From Phytophthora sp. 'mugwort' (taxonomy: Eukaryota; Oomycota; Peronosporomycetes; Peronosporales; Peronosporaceae): a stretch of 64,000 bases of DNA. Below the pieces are notes generated by a model that did not search any database, was not told the origin of the DNA, and worked only from the letters and a program-made list of their open reading frames with translations. Positions 42,075 through 52,070 of this stretch are shown one piece after another. A program made the translations under genes and the position numbers. The DNA is taken from positions 179,001-243,000 of the forward strand of contig JAUCEF010000013.1 of the NCBI GenBank assembly GCA_033558025.1, in the 5' to 3' direction. Every line of letters starts with the position of its first letter. Within the stretch, counting starts at the first letter, position 1.

Positions 42075-42303
42075 GTCTCGCCTCACTTCAACTAGTGTCG
42101 TTTCGCGGAATAGGGGTTGGAAACCGCAGTATACCCTACTTTAGAAACCCTAGTACACCCTAACCGATGTGCACCACATCGCACATCAATCAAGATCCGC
42201 TTGTCACTCACGTTGGACCCAGGCCAAGTCGAGCTTCGTAGCCGCTCTGCTTTTCCGTCCTCCTCCGCCGCCGCTGCCGTACGTCCCTCCGGGAGCGGCG
42301 TTT
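42075..42303. promoter_or_regulatory. Divergent promoter between coiled-coil gene and UBA3
   Basis: Only 229 bases separate the two ATGs, so the genes probably share a bidirectional promoter. On the plus strand TGTCACTCACGTTGG near 42204 is a weak initiator-like match. Short repeated words CCCTA and TAGAAACCCTAG are visible at 42133-42160. Confidence 0.4.
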
Positions 42304-43869
42304 ATGGCCTCAACGTCTGCTTCTCCTCCATCGCCGTCGCTCGCCCATAAGAAACCCAAGCTCGGCCATCCTGATCCTACGCCCTTGTCTGCCAGCTCGT
42401 CGCAGGTTTCCCTTACTTCCACCACCTCGTCCTGCAGGATTGCGTCGACGTCTTCGTCGCCCGCGTCCTGCGCCATGAAGACCAACACTTGGCATTCAGT
42501 GCGCAACAGCCAGCGCCATTGGGACTTGCTGCGTCTGTTAGGCCACCGCACGGCCTTCCCCGCTGAGACGTCGGCCGTGGCGCTAGGCGAATTCGACCCG
42601 GACGCCGCGCAGGACACGCTCAGCTTCCTGCAGGATGAGTGTCGCGTCCTAATTATAGGTGCGGGCGGTCTCGGCTGTGAGCTTTTGAAGAACGTGGTGC
42701 TCTCAGGCTTCACCCACGTGGACATCATCGACATGGACACGATCGACGTGTCCAACTTGAACCGCCAGTTCCTGTTCCGTGCCGCAGACGTCGGCAAGTC
42801 CAAAGCCGAGTGCGCCGCGGCGTTTGTCCGCAGGCGCATGGGCTCGGCCAATGAGGACACTAAGGTGGACATCACGCCACACTTCAAGAAGGTGCAGGAC
42901 ATGGACGCCGACTTCTACCGACAATTCCACGTGATCCTCTCAGGTCTTGACAACATTGAAGCGCGTCGTTACCTGAACTCACTCGTGGTATCGCTGGCCG
43001 AGGTGGATGAGGACGGAGAAGTGGACCCGTCCACTATTATCCCACTGATTGACGGTGGCACCGAAGGTTTGCGCGGCCAGGCGCGTGTCATCATCCCCCG
43101 GATCACGAGCTGCTTCGAGTGCTCGCTCGAGACCTTCCCGCCACAAAAGAGCTTCCCCATGTGCACCATTGCAGAGACCCCCAGACAACCGGCGCACTGC
43201 ATCGCCTATGCCTTTATCGTGCTGTGGCCGCGCGAGTTCCCCGACAAGAAGCTGGACAAGGACTCACCCGAGCACATGCAGTGGGTCTATCAGATGGCTA
43301 AAGAACGAGCCGAGGAGTTTGGTATTGCCGGCGTGACGTACAGTCTCACGCTAGGTGTGGTGAAGAACATCATTCCGGCAGTGGCATCGACGAACGCAGT
43401 GGTGTCAGCCATGTGCGTGAGTGAGGCGCTTAAGGCCATGAGTTACTGCAGCCGTCTGATGAACAACTACCACATGCACATGGGTGCCACAGGGTGCTAC
43501 TCGCACACGTTCCAGTACGACCGAAAACCCGACTGTGTTGTGTGTTCGTCGCAGCAGAAGACGCTGCAAGTGGATCCGGACGCCATGACACTGCAGAAGT
43601 TGATCGACCAGCTCTGCGGCGACGACTTCCGGCTGCTGAAGCCCTCGATCAGCTCAGCAACAGCAAACTTGTTCATGCAGGGTCCACCAGCATTGCGTAC
43701 TGCAACTAGCTCTAATCTGTCGAAGCCGCTGCGTGAGCTCGTGAAGAACGGAGAAAACCTCACGATCACAGACGCCGTGTTTGTGGGCGATCTGGCGCTG
43801 TCATTGCAAATTATCTTCAAGCCGAAGATTAAAAATGGAGTAGAAAAGCCGACACCAATGGAAGAGTGA
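42304..43869 (+). CDS. UBA3: NEDD8-activating enzyme E1 catalytic subunit
   Basis: ThiF/E1-like enzyme matching UBA3, which with APPBP1 (NAE1) adenylates NEDD8 and passes it to UBC12, driving cullin neddylation. 521 residues from the ATG at 42304; the frame is open to 42169 but that codon is GTG. Visible parts: nucleotide-binding VLIIGAGGLGCELLKN at about 115-130, DTIDVSNLNRQFLF, the family phrase LSGLDNIEARRYLN, and the catalytic cysteine in SFPMCTIAETPR (Cys287) with QPAHCIAYAF after it. KNIIPAVASTNAVVSA follows, then a CxxC (VVCSSQQ region), and the C-terminal ubiquitin-fold domain that binds UBC12 from about 420. A Pro/Ser-rich N-terminal extension of about 80 residues is longer than in human UBA3 (463 residues). 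No intron. Confidence 0.95.
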   Translation: MASTSASPPSPSLAHKKPKLGHPDPTPLSASSSQVSLTSTTSSCRIASTSSSPASCAMKTNTWHSVRNSQRHWDLLRLLGHRTAFPAETSAVALGEFDPDAAQDTLSFLQDECRVLIIGAGGLGCELLKNVVLSGFTHVDIIDMDTIDVSNLNRQFLFRAADVGKSKAECAAAFVRRRMGSANEDTKVDITPHFKKVQDMDADFYRQFHVILSGLDNIEARRYLNSLVVSLAEVDEDGEVDPSTIIPLIDGGTEGLRGQARVIIPRITSCFECSLETFPPQKSFPMCTIAETPRQPAHCIAYAFIVLWPREFPDKKLDKDSPEHMQWVYQMAKERAEEFGIAGVTYSLTLGVVKNIIPAVASTNAVVSAMCVSEALKAMSYCSRLMNNYHMHMGATGCYSHTFQYDRKPDCVVCSSQQKTLQVDPDAMTLQKLIDQLCGDDFRLLKPSISSATANLFMQGPPALRTATSSNLSKPLRELVKNGENLTITDAVFVGDLALSLQIIFKPKIKNGVEKPTPMEE

Positions 43870-43970
43870 AGTCCAACACCTTCGTGCTTAGCGCAGCCAA
43901 ATCAATATCAGCCGGCGCTGTTCTTCGTTGTTTACCGGGCAACACTGCAAACTGATGCACAACTCACTCA

Positions 43971-44790
43971 TTAATTCTTACTCAACCAATTCACTCCAGG
44001 TTCGACTACAGCCTCTCGCGACTTTTCTTGATGACTGAACAACTTCTCCAGCAGCCGCATCATGTACGTCATGTCTTCCTCGTCCGAGCACACAAACATC
44101 TTGACAAACCGAGGTGGGACGTGCAGTCCGCAGAATCCTATCGGTACCAACTGCATGTAGATCTCGAAGACTGTCGCCGGGTTATCTTGTGTATGAGCTT
44201 TAAGCGGACGCACGACGACCAACAGTGTTTCATCCATGGCCAACCCGTCGAACTTGCCGTGTCCTTCCGTCCAAGCTCGCTACTCGAACATAGCGCAATC
44301 TACTTCGACATATCTTCGGATTGCGCAATAGACCACGAAAGCCACACTCTTGTCCGATTCCCACGAGTAAATGGCGTCCAGTTCGTGCACGAACATCTTG
44401 AAGAGCGCCGTGTTCTTCGTCTCCCATCTTGAAGACTGCTTGTCCTCCAATAGCAAGATACTCTACAGCTGACTGCTATCCAGGCGATGCTGCAGTAACG
44501 CGTGCATCTAGTGGATTAACTTGGCTCGACGGATGACCGCGGTCTTGAGGCGCCGTTGCTGCTCCTCGGACTCAATTCGATACTCCTTGTGGCGCAAGCA
44601 CGTCGGCCTTCTCGGCCTCTTACTTGGCCTTCTTCTGGGCGTCTTTCATTCGCTGCAGATCCTCGGCCAGATCTCGCCTGGTGTTTCAACGTCTCGCGCT
44701 TGACCTTGACGCGCTTAAGTACCAAGGTTCGCCACTTGCCGTCTGCGCGTTGCGACGGCGATCGGCCGCCGCGAGTTTGGCGGCGTGGCG
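43971..44790 (-). pseudogene. M96-like family member A, decayed
   Basis: Same family as the intact genes at 44933 and 48710. In shifting frames: KVKRETLKHQAR and an LAEDLQRMKDAQKKA coiled coil (about 44710-44620), RRLKTAVIRRAKLIH (about 44540), then RRYVEVDCAMF near 44300. An open C-terminal frame (43971-44243) has AMDETLLVVVRPLKAH, PIGFCGLHVPPRFVKMFV and EEDMTYMMRLLEKLF. Compared with copy E it lacks a stretch after the coiled coil and has several frame changes. Confidence 0.6.
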
Positions 44791-44932
44791 TCCATTTGCT
44801 GCCGGTCCTCTATCTTCGACTGGTTCTTTCTAGTTTATGTCCGCTCATGTACTCCCCCGGGGAATGAGCGGCAAGTTAACGAGACACTATGACGGCGGCA
44901 TGATACCCCCCACACGACACGACAAGGATGCA

Positions 44933-46168
44933 TTAGTTGTTGTTATCGCCTATGCTTAACAGTTTCAACTCCAGCTTGACGTCCGAGTCTTCGTCGACCA
45001 GCAGTCGCAGCATCGCTTGCTTCATCTCGCTCATATCGTCCTCGTCCGCCTTCCGTAGCAGCTTCACGAACCGAGTTCCACGTGAATTGCTGCTTGCTGA
45101 TTGTCCGTCGAGGTCCATGGGCTTGCGCTGTGTGTAGCTTTCTAGCGTCGTGGCGCGGCCATCAGTCGAGTCTGACGGACGGATGACGAGCCACGCGTGC
45201 TCGTCCGAGTACAAACCTTCGAACTCGTCCTGACCTTCCGACAGTAACCGCCACACGAACACGACGCGGTCTTTTTCGATGTACCTCCTTACAGTGTCGT
45301 AGATGACCAACGTTGTAGTGTCACCAGACTCGAGTCTGTAGTTGACGCGGTACGTTATCGCCGCCGTGTTCTCTGGGTCGTCGATCTCACCGGTGTAGTG
45401 ACATCCGCTCGGGTCTGCCAGCACTATGGTCGATATCAAACGCCACGCCCGGTCAAAGGCGACTGAGATTTGAGTCGCGTCTCCGCTCTCCAGGAGCGTT
45501 TTGTCTCGATTCCACTTCCGTCTCAGTCCAAAGGCCTCAGGAGACGACATGTTGAGTTTGGCGTGCACGAACTCGTCGGTCCTGGCGTACACGGCGTCCA
45601 GCTCGCCTATAAACGTCTTGAAGAGCAGCGCACCTTGCACATCTTTACTGGACAAGACTTGGTCCTCCCCTGAAGTGAGACTCTTAAGTGGCGTGGGCTG
45701 CATCAACACAGCGTTCAAATGACGAATCATCTCAGCTCGACAGTGCACGGCGGCCTTGAGCTGTTGCTGTTTCTTCTCCGCTTCTACTCGCTTCTCTTTT
45801 TGCCGTGCGGCGGTGGCCTTCCAAGCGCCCAACGCGAGCATGTTCGTCTTGCTTCCCTCCTCCTGGGCTTTCGCTTGCGTCTCCTGCAACCGACTCAGCT
45901 TTGCCGTCAGTTCCCTCTCTTGTCGTCTCAGCGTCTCCCTTTCGGCTTGTAGTTTCTTACGATAACGATCTCGACGCTCGTTGGCCTTGAGTTTGGCCCT
46001 TTCGGTTGTGTTGGGGTCTTTTCTCTGCGTTACGGGGCTGTCTGGACTAAGAGGTTCAAGTATATGAAGACCTTCCACCGGTGTGAGTCGTTCCAAGTTG
46101 AATTCCTGGAGGAACCCGGCCACCGCCGCCTCAAAAACTGCGTCGTCAATTGCTTCACTGTCTGTCAT
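44933..46168 (-). CDS. M96-like bZIP/START-type family protein, copy B
   Basis: Intact 411-residue member of an oomycete family that I match, by memory of its pattern, to proteins annotated as M96 mating-specific; that name is tentative. A short N-terminal helix (DAVFEAAVAGFLQEF) is followed by a basic region and coiled coil at about 55-150: AKLKANERRDRYRKKLQAER, QERELTAKLSRLQET and ALGAWKATAARQKEKR, resembling a bZIP. The C-terminal 230 residues form an alpha/beta domain with FDRAWRLISTIVL, RRYIEKDRVVFVWRLLSEGQ, LYSDEHAWLVI and DMSEMKQAMLRLLVDE, compatible with a START-like fold. The combination suggests a DNA-binding regulator with a ligand-type domain (inference). Its neighbours are paralogs on the same strand. 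Confidence 0.75.
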   Translation of the reverse strand: MTDSEAIDDAVFEAAVAGFLQEFNLERLTPVEGLHILEPLSPDSPVTQRKDPNTTERAKLKANERRDRYRKKLQAERETLRRQERELTAKLSRLQETQAKAQEEGSKTNMLALGAWKATAARQKEKRVEAEKKQQQLKAAVHCRAEMIRHLNAVLMQPTPLKSLTSGEDQVLSSKDVQGALLFKTFIGELDAVYARTDEFVHAKLNMSSPEAFGLRRKWNRDKTLLESGDATQISVAFDRAWRLISTIVLADPSGCHYTGEIDDPENTAAITYRVNYRLESGDTTTLVIYDTVRRYIEKDRVVFVWRLLSEGQDEFEGLYSDEHAWLVIRPSDSTDGRATTLESYTQRKPMDLDGQSASSNSRGTRFVKLLRKADEDDMSEMKQAMLRLLVDEDSDVKLELKLLSIGDNNN

Positions 46169-46275
46169 CCCGCGCGCAAATGTATAAGCCTAGTATAATA
46201 GTGTAGCTCTATACTGCATAGTACTGTTGTCCCTGTGACAGTCAGGCACACTGGATATTGCACGATTGTGACCGG

Positions 46276-46860
46276 CTAGCGGCCGAGTATACATATGTAT
46301 GTATTATACCACTGGCAGAGGCCACGCTGGATAAGACTGGCTGATACATTTACACAGCGGATAACGTGGTGCTGATTGACGAGGTCGCATTGGCTGAAGG
46401 AAAAGGCGTCGTCCAGGGACGGCTTTCCTGTTGAGCTATCGGAGAGCACAACTCTACACTTTATATGACCACAGTGTGACCTTGCAACGAAAATACCTCG
46501 ACTAACGACGCTCAAACGAAATAGTCTATAATATACCGTGGCAGACTCGATGTATCTCCTGGGATCGTTGACCCCGTCGCTGTAGACATCTCCGCTCGAG
46601 TTCGTCGGCAACAAGGCGTGATAAGTTTCGTCCAATCTAAACGGAATGAAGGTCACATGAGGTGATTTATGTCGTCATTCTAGGCCTGGATCCACTCGAA
46701 CTTCAGCGACAGCTTTTAAGTCCATGATTTCGTTGAGCAGACAACTCACAACTGCGAATTGTCTCTCGGACGCCTGCACCGTCCGAGTCTCGAGTCGTCG
46801 CTCGGCATCGCGCCGATAGCATGTTAACTTCACCTTCGGGATGCGTTCATTGTTTATAGT
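46276..46860 (-). pseudogene. Unassigned remnant between the array copies
   Basis: An open minus frame (46276-46656, FIPFRLDETYHALLP and RRYIESATVYYRLFRLS) and an upstream frame (about 46855-46685, RRDAERRLETRTVQASERQ and AVVSCLLNEI) have coding character. RRYIESATVYY recalls the RRYIEKDRVVF block of copy B, so this may be another decayed relative or a different START-like gene. Evidence is thin. Confidence 0.3.
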
Positions 46861-47299
46861 AAGCCGTAAAGTGTTGTGGTCTCAGATGTAGAGTGGTGGG
46901 ATGCAGTGCAGTACGTGTTGCTACGGGTAGCGCTCAGGTTCAAGTGGCTGAGCCTCGGTGGCATTTTGAACACTGGCCAACGCCGCAAACGACACCGCGT
47001 CCACTTGGCAACCAAGTCATACGGCGTCTCTCATTGAGCATACAGAAGCAAATTAGTCGCCGGACACGTAGCTATCGCTCTCTGCACTACGTAGCTGGCC
47101 CTAACTATTGACTTGACTTTCTTCTTCGCTTCTCTTTTGGCAATTGCAGCAAACTCGATTCATTTCCTTGTGAGCTCTGCGCCAGCGTCCCTTTTCGGTG
47201 CATCGACGTCATCATTCGGACTGCTGCTTCTCTCGGCTTACAATTCCTCATGGAGATGCAAGGAGGAGAGGCCACTAGTCAAGCTGACTCACAGTCATA
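46861..47299. other. Spacer in the M96-like array
   Basis: No supported frame; lies between remnant copies. Confidence 0.35.
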
Positions 47300-48536
47300 A
47301 ATTCTCGCACATTTACGGACGTGTCAAAATACGCATCCAGCAGCAGTTTGCGCAACATTAGTTTCATGTTATTCACGTCTGCCTCGTCCGCCTTTGTCAG
47401 GATCTTAATATCATGTTGGCTCGCGCTTTCGTATCCGATGGTTTACCGAATCCAACAGGGACCAAGCGCGTATAACTCTCCAGATTCATTTTTGGTCCCT
47501 TGTTTGTCTGCGTTTTGCCCTCTTCAGCTAGTGGACACACGACAAGCCACGCAGTTTCGACCGTCTGGAGACCATCAAACTCTCCCAGGTCATCTGCCGG
47601 CGCCCGCTACACAAACAACGCGCGGTTCGGTTCGACATACTTCTTAACCGCATTGTAGACCGCCAGCGTCGAGCTGTTCCCGAGTTCCCGAGAGAAATTC
47701 AGCCGATATTTTCGTGTTCTCGGGGTCCTCGAGCTCATCGTGTATCCTTGGACCAGGATCATCAACGACACTGCACGACACGTTTGCTCGAAGTTATACG
47801 GGATTACCGTCGCGTTTGTACTCTCGAGGAACGTCTTCTTTGCTCCACTTGCGCGTCAATTCTTACGTCAGTGTTGGCGACAGTTTAAAGTGCACACCAC
47901 CAACCACAATGTCGGTTGGGTGTACAGCGAGTCCATCTCCTATACGAAGGTCTTGAGCACTGCCGCGCCCTTCCACTTTTTTAAAGTCTTCTGCTCGTAC
48001 ATATCGAGGCTGTTGAGGCCGTTAAGGCTGTTAAACATGCGCTGCTGATACAGCAATGCCTTCATCCGGAGGAGGAGTCCCGACAGCGGTCTTGAGTCGT
48101 CTCTGCTTGTCCTCGGACGCCCGTTTCCGCTCATTCTGCCGTAATGCCGTCGTCTTCCACGCACTTAGCGCCATCATCTTCTTGTTACTTGTGGTCCTGT
48201 CCTTAGCGTGAACCTGCTGAAGTTTCTTGAGCTCCAGGGCCAACTCAACTTCTTGCTTCTTGAGCGTTTTTTCGCTGGCCTTTGAGCAACTTTAGATACC
48301 GAACCCGGCGCTTGGCGACCTGCGCGTTCTTGATCTTACGGCGTCTTTTGGTCGACGCGAGGCTCGAAAGCACGGCCTCGCCATTGCCACCTTCAACAAG
48401 GTCTCAGTTGCGTCATGGCCGATAGCAGTCTTCGTTTATAGCGACAGACGATTATTCCTCGCCATATGCCGCTTCATCTGGGTCGGTGGCTCTTACTCTC
48501 GCAGGAACTCGGCCGTCGCTGCCACAGAGGCCGTCT
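47300..48536 (-). pseudogene. M96-like family member D, decayed
   Basis: The start METASVAATAEFLRE at 48536 aligns with copy E (DAASLTAMAAFLREYE) and is cut by a stop right after. Downstream frames hold the coiled coil (ALELKKLQQVHAKDR, MMALSAWKTTALRQNERKR, about 48243-48100). The C-terminus ILTKADEADVNNMKLMLRKL (about 47410-47345) parallels ILVRADETDVNDMKQMMAKL of copy E. The middle is frameshifted. It is a clear pseudogene with the full original extent still traceable. Confidence 0.65.
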
Positions 48537-48709
48537 CCATTTGCTACACGTGGAACGGCATGAATCATATCTCTAGATACATCACCTGGTTGTTATCAAC
48601 CATTGCGCTCGCTTCGTCATATTTAAATCTCTCGCCAGCTCTCATCGTAAGCTTCATTGGTCTTCATCATGGCTATAAACTTGCGTAACGGACGATCTGT
48701 ATATTACAG
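48537..48709. other. Short spacer
   Basis: Spacing between array copies D and E; no gene. Confidence 0.35.
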
Positions 48710-50035
48710 CTACTTGCACCTTTCTAACGTCATATCTTGGTCTGAATGGACTATAGCGCCGTCCTGACCCTCGTCAAGTAGCAGTTTGGCCATCATTTGC
48801 TTCATATCGTTCACGTCGGTCTCGTCAGCCCTCACAAGGATCTCTATGAACCTGTTCGCACGCTCGTCAGAATCCGATTTCAAGTCAAATCCGATGGGCA
48901 CTAGACGCGTGTAGCTCTCCAGGACCACGGCAGGACCTTGATCGGTGTGAGGAGGTAACGGCCAGAGCACGAACCAGGCGCTTTCATCCGTGTACAGACC
49001 TTCAAACTCGTCTTGACCTTCGGCCAGCGCGCGCCACACGAACACCACACGTCCTGCCTCGACGTAGCGTCTCACCACCATGTAGACAAGTAACGTCGCG
49101 CTATAGCCCAACTCGTCCGAAAAGTCCAACTGATACGCTCTTGTCGCTGTGTTGTCGTCTTCAGCACTCTCTCCACCGTAGCCTGGGGTCAGCATCAGCG
49201 ACGACAAGGCGCGAGACGTTTGCTCGAAGCCGAACGGGATGACTGTGGCGTTCGCACTTTGGAGGTATGTCATATCCTTGTTCCAATCCCGTGTCAGCCT
49301 GTACGTCAATGGTGGGGCCAACTTGATGTCCATACTGCCAATAACGCTGTTGGTCTGGGCGTAAAGCGACCCCAACTCACGTAGAAATGTTCTGAACAGC
49401 GACTTTTGTTTCCTATCGCTCTCTGCTGGCGGTTGTCCATCGAGTCCGTCGCTACTGTCCGTCTGACATTTAAGTCGGCAAAGCTGCAGGAGCTCAGTCA
49501 TTTGATGGATCAAGTTGGCTCGGGTGAGCACAGCGATCTTCAGTTGTTGCTGCTGCTGCTCAGCTAAGGTCCGCCACTCTCTTTGACGTACAGCGAAAGA
49601 TCTCCACACGCCCAACTCAAAGCGACGGGCATCACCCCGTTCCATCTCCTGCTTGTGCAGTAAACTCAACTGCGCCACCAGCTCTCGTTCTTGTCGTTTA
49701 AGTGTCGCCTTCTCGTCTTTCAACTTGTTAAGATATCGGAGTCTTCGTTTGGCAGCCTTCGCGTTTGCGATCTCTTGTCGCCTCTTGACCGGGTCCTGGA
49801 TAGGCCGCTGATACTCTTGAGCAGTATTCCTATTATCGTCGCCACTGTCATTGGAACTTAAGACTGATGTCGTGTCATCTGTCGAGCTATTATCGGAGTT
49901 AATAGCCGTCGGTAAGTAGTGCGGGAATGATGGCACTGTCACTTCAGCTTCTAATAGCTGATCGGCGTGGCAAAGCTCGTACTCGCGCAGAAATGCTGCC
50001 ATTGCTGTTAAGGATGCCGCGTCGTCCTCCGCCAT
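48710..50035 (-). CDS. M96-like bZIP/START-type family protein, copy E
   Basis: Intact 441-residue paralog of copy B. The N-terminus MAEDDAASLTAMAAFLREYE is followed by a Ser/Asp-rich linker (about 30-70), a basic region and coiled coil at about 80-180 (NAKAAKRRLRYLNKLKDEKA, KRQERELVAQLSLLHKQ, ELGVWRSFAVRQREWRTLAE). The C-terminal domain includes FEQTSRALSSLMLTPGYGGE, RRYVEAGRVVFVWRALAEGQ, LYTDESAWFVLWPLP and DVNDMKQMMAKLLLDEGQ. The order of blocks is the same as in copy B, but identity is moderate, so the duplication is not recent. The role is likely regulatory (inference from the bZIP-like region); expression in mating or oospore stages would be predicted if the M96 link is right. Confidence 0.75.
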   Translation of the reverse strand: MAEDDAASLTAMAAFLREYELCHADQLLEAEVTVPSFPHYLPTAINSDNSSTDDTTSVLSSNDSGDDNRNTAQEYQRPIQDPVKRRQEIANAKAAKRRLRYLNKLKDEKATLKRQERELVAQLSLLHKQEMERGDARRFELGVWRSFAVRQREWRTLAEQQQQQLKIAVLTRANLIHQMTELLQLCRLKCQTDSSDGLDGQPPAESDRKQKSLFRTFLRELGSLYAQTNSVIGSMDIKLAPPLTYRLTRDWNKDMTYLQSANATVIPFGFEQTSRALSSLMLTPGYGGESAEDDNTATRAYQLDFSDELGYSATLLVYMVVRRYVEAGRVVFVWRALAEGQDEFEGLYTDESAWFVLWPLPPHTDQGPAVVLESYTRLVPIGFDLKSDSDERANRFIEILVRADETDVNDMKQMMAKLLLDEGQDGAIVHSDQDMTLERCK

Positions 50036-50868
50036 CGTGTTCTGCGCCTCTTATTACTGAACAAAAAGGAGAATGTAAGGACGATATGAGGAGGTTGTGG
50101 ATTCACTCGCACCTGGGCATCAAGGCTGGATTTGCATTTGGTTCTCTTTGTGGGTTTGTCTTTTGGATGGCAATGCTGTAGGTGTCTACAGGAAACAAAG
50201 CTTTTTTTTGTATTGGTAAGAGCTAACATTGTAGCTCAACAGTTGATTACGGTACGGTCCCTCGTCAACGATTTTTCGACTCTTCAAGTATCAACCAAAG
50301 TTTCAGCGTGAGCATCATATCGCATGCATTAAGTACGTTCGAATCACCAAAAAAAAAAACTATCATAAACTGCTTCCCGTCCGAACGCTTGTAGATACCC
50401 TAGAACTTTGTTCCGGAACGCAAGTTACGGACTATAAAGCATAAAATCTCTACGATTGGAACTTGCCTTGACCTTCAGTAAAAACGTTGGCCACACAGAT
50501 ACTTTAGACCATCAGCTTCGACATGTCTCTTGACTACGTTACCACGAGGGCAAATCACGGTGTAGTTGATCGTGTTCGAAAAAAAGAAACTCTTGGAAGA
50601 GCTTTTTATTTTGTTCAGGTACCGAAATATTTGATAGGCAGCTTTCTCGTTCGGGGTCTTACGTCGTCAGAGCAGAATAGTCTTTGCCTTGTCTTGAGCG
50701 GCACTCAAAATGAGCACCTGCAATGCATACGGTTCCCGTCGGTACTTATTTCAGTGTTCTACTGTAATAGGAAAGTCTCAGACCGTTCAATCTGTGCCAG
50801 TTCTATTGAACCAAGAAGCACCTCCTCGGCAGTGAAACAGAAGGTTCTCATCAGTGTTATGGCTAGTC

Positions 50869-50928
50869 GACGACCTCCTCTTTCTCTTTGAGAAAACCCA
50901 CCATCGCTACCAACGACGCCGTGTCCAT
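50869..50928 (-). pseudogene. M96-like family N-terminal stub (member F)
   Basis: MDTASLVAMVGFLKEKEEVV on the minus strand, matching the start of copies D and E, then frame loss. Nothing of the coiled coil or the C-terminal domain is recognisable downstream. Confidence 0.5.
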
Positions 50929-51802
50929 TTTGCATCCAGCTGCGCTACACGCCACGGTATCCTGGGTTAGTGGTGATCCTGAAAAATAGGATCGGGCGAG
51001 CGATCGGGGCCTGGATTTTGTCAATTTGACATACTGTAAGACGTCGCCTGACTTAGGGCCTTCATACTATTCTATGGATCATAGTGATGACATCGGTGTC
51101 CCGAGTACTCCTCCTCAAGACGGTGGCAACCGTCTCGGTCGTAGTGTGGCTCGCCCTCTCAATGGAGATGCTTTGCGGGAGCGGCTACTTGCTGAGCAGT
51201 TGTCCAAGGACGAGTCCGGAGATCGCCCGAGGTCAGCCTCTACCGGCCCGTACCCGGTTGCTTGGCGGGTTTAGAACCGTGCGAAGGGGCAGACGCGGTC
51301 GAGGAGACCGACTGAACAATGTGCAATGCGGAGGAGCTACTAAGACCGGAGAAGATGACAGAAGGTCGCACCGACGGTAACGAGCGTCACGGGTACGAGG
51401 CTGAGTCGCGGACGGAGGGGTGATCTATGGAAGCCGACGTGCGTGTGAATGATGGCGTGAGTTGGGTACGGAGGTGCCGGATGAGGAGGAAAAGGTAAGG
51501 AATGGTGGCGAGGGAGTGTGGCCGCTGTTGAGAAGAGCTTAGTCGTGAAATTTCCAGATCTTAGATAAGCGAATAAGCTTCACATTTTATTGTTTAGGCT
51601 GTGAATGTGCTAGGTGTGTGTCTCACTCTAGTACTCATCTGTTCCATACGACGCTTGATCAGTCCCGATCAGGACGGCTTGCGACACCGGGCATCCGGGA
51701 TTGGAAGAGAATGATTATAACATCACTACTTACGGAACATCAACTTTTTTCGGGTTACAGATTTTGCTGAATACTTCATAGATAGAAAGCTTATTCTAGG
51801 TA
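50929..51802. other. Repeat flank with possible gag-like frame
   Basis: Plus frame 51074-51274 (MDHSDDIGVPSTPPQDGGNR and RPLNGDALRERLLAEQ) has the look of a retrotransposon gag start, but it is short and no LTR or pol follows. Otherwise empty. Confidence 0.25.
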
Positions 51803-52070
51803 AGGTAAAATGCCAATTGTGGCACGGTGCCAATTATGGCACACGCTTAAGCTTGGTTTCAGTATACGTTTCGCCAAACGTGGCCCTTCCGAAAGAATTA
51901 GATATTCTATACGTGCCAAACATAATTTGAGCCGTGACAAAAAGCAAGCCACCCTTTGCATACAAAACCCAAGTTAACGCTGAAACCAATTCATTTTCCG
52001 CGTGATGTTTAGGTAGTCTTGCTATCCGAATTTATCCGTAAGCTCTAAACATCCGATAGAGGGAATTCCG

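Noticed and set aside
42169..42303. Start of UBA3 at 42169
   Set aside because: The codon there is GTG; the first in-frame ATG is 42304, and the extra 45 residues look like leader composition.
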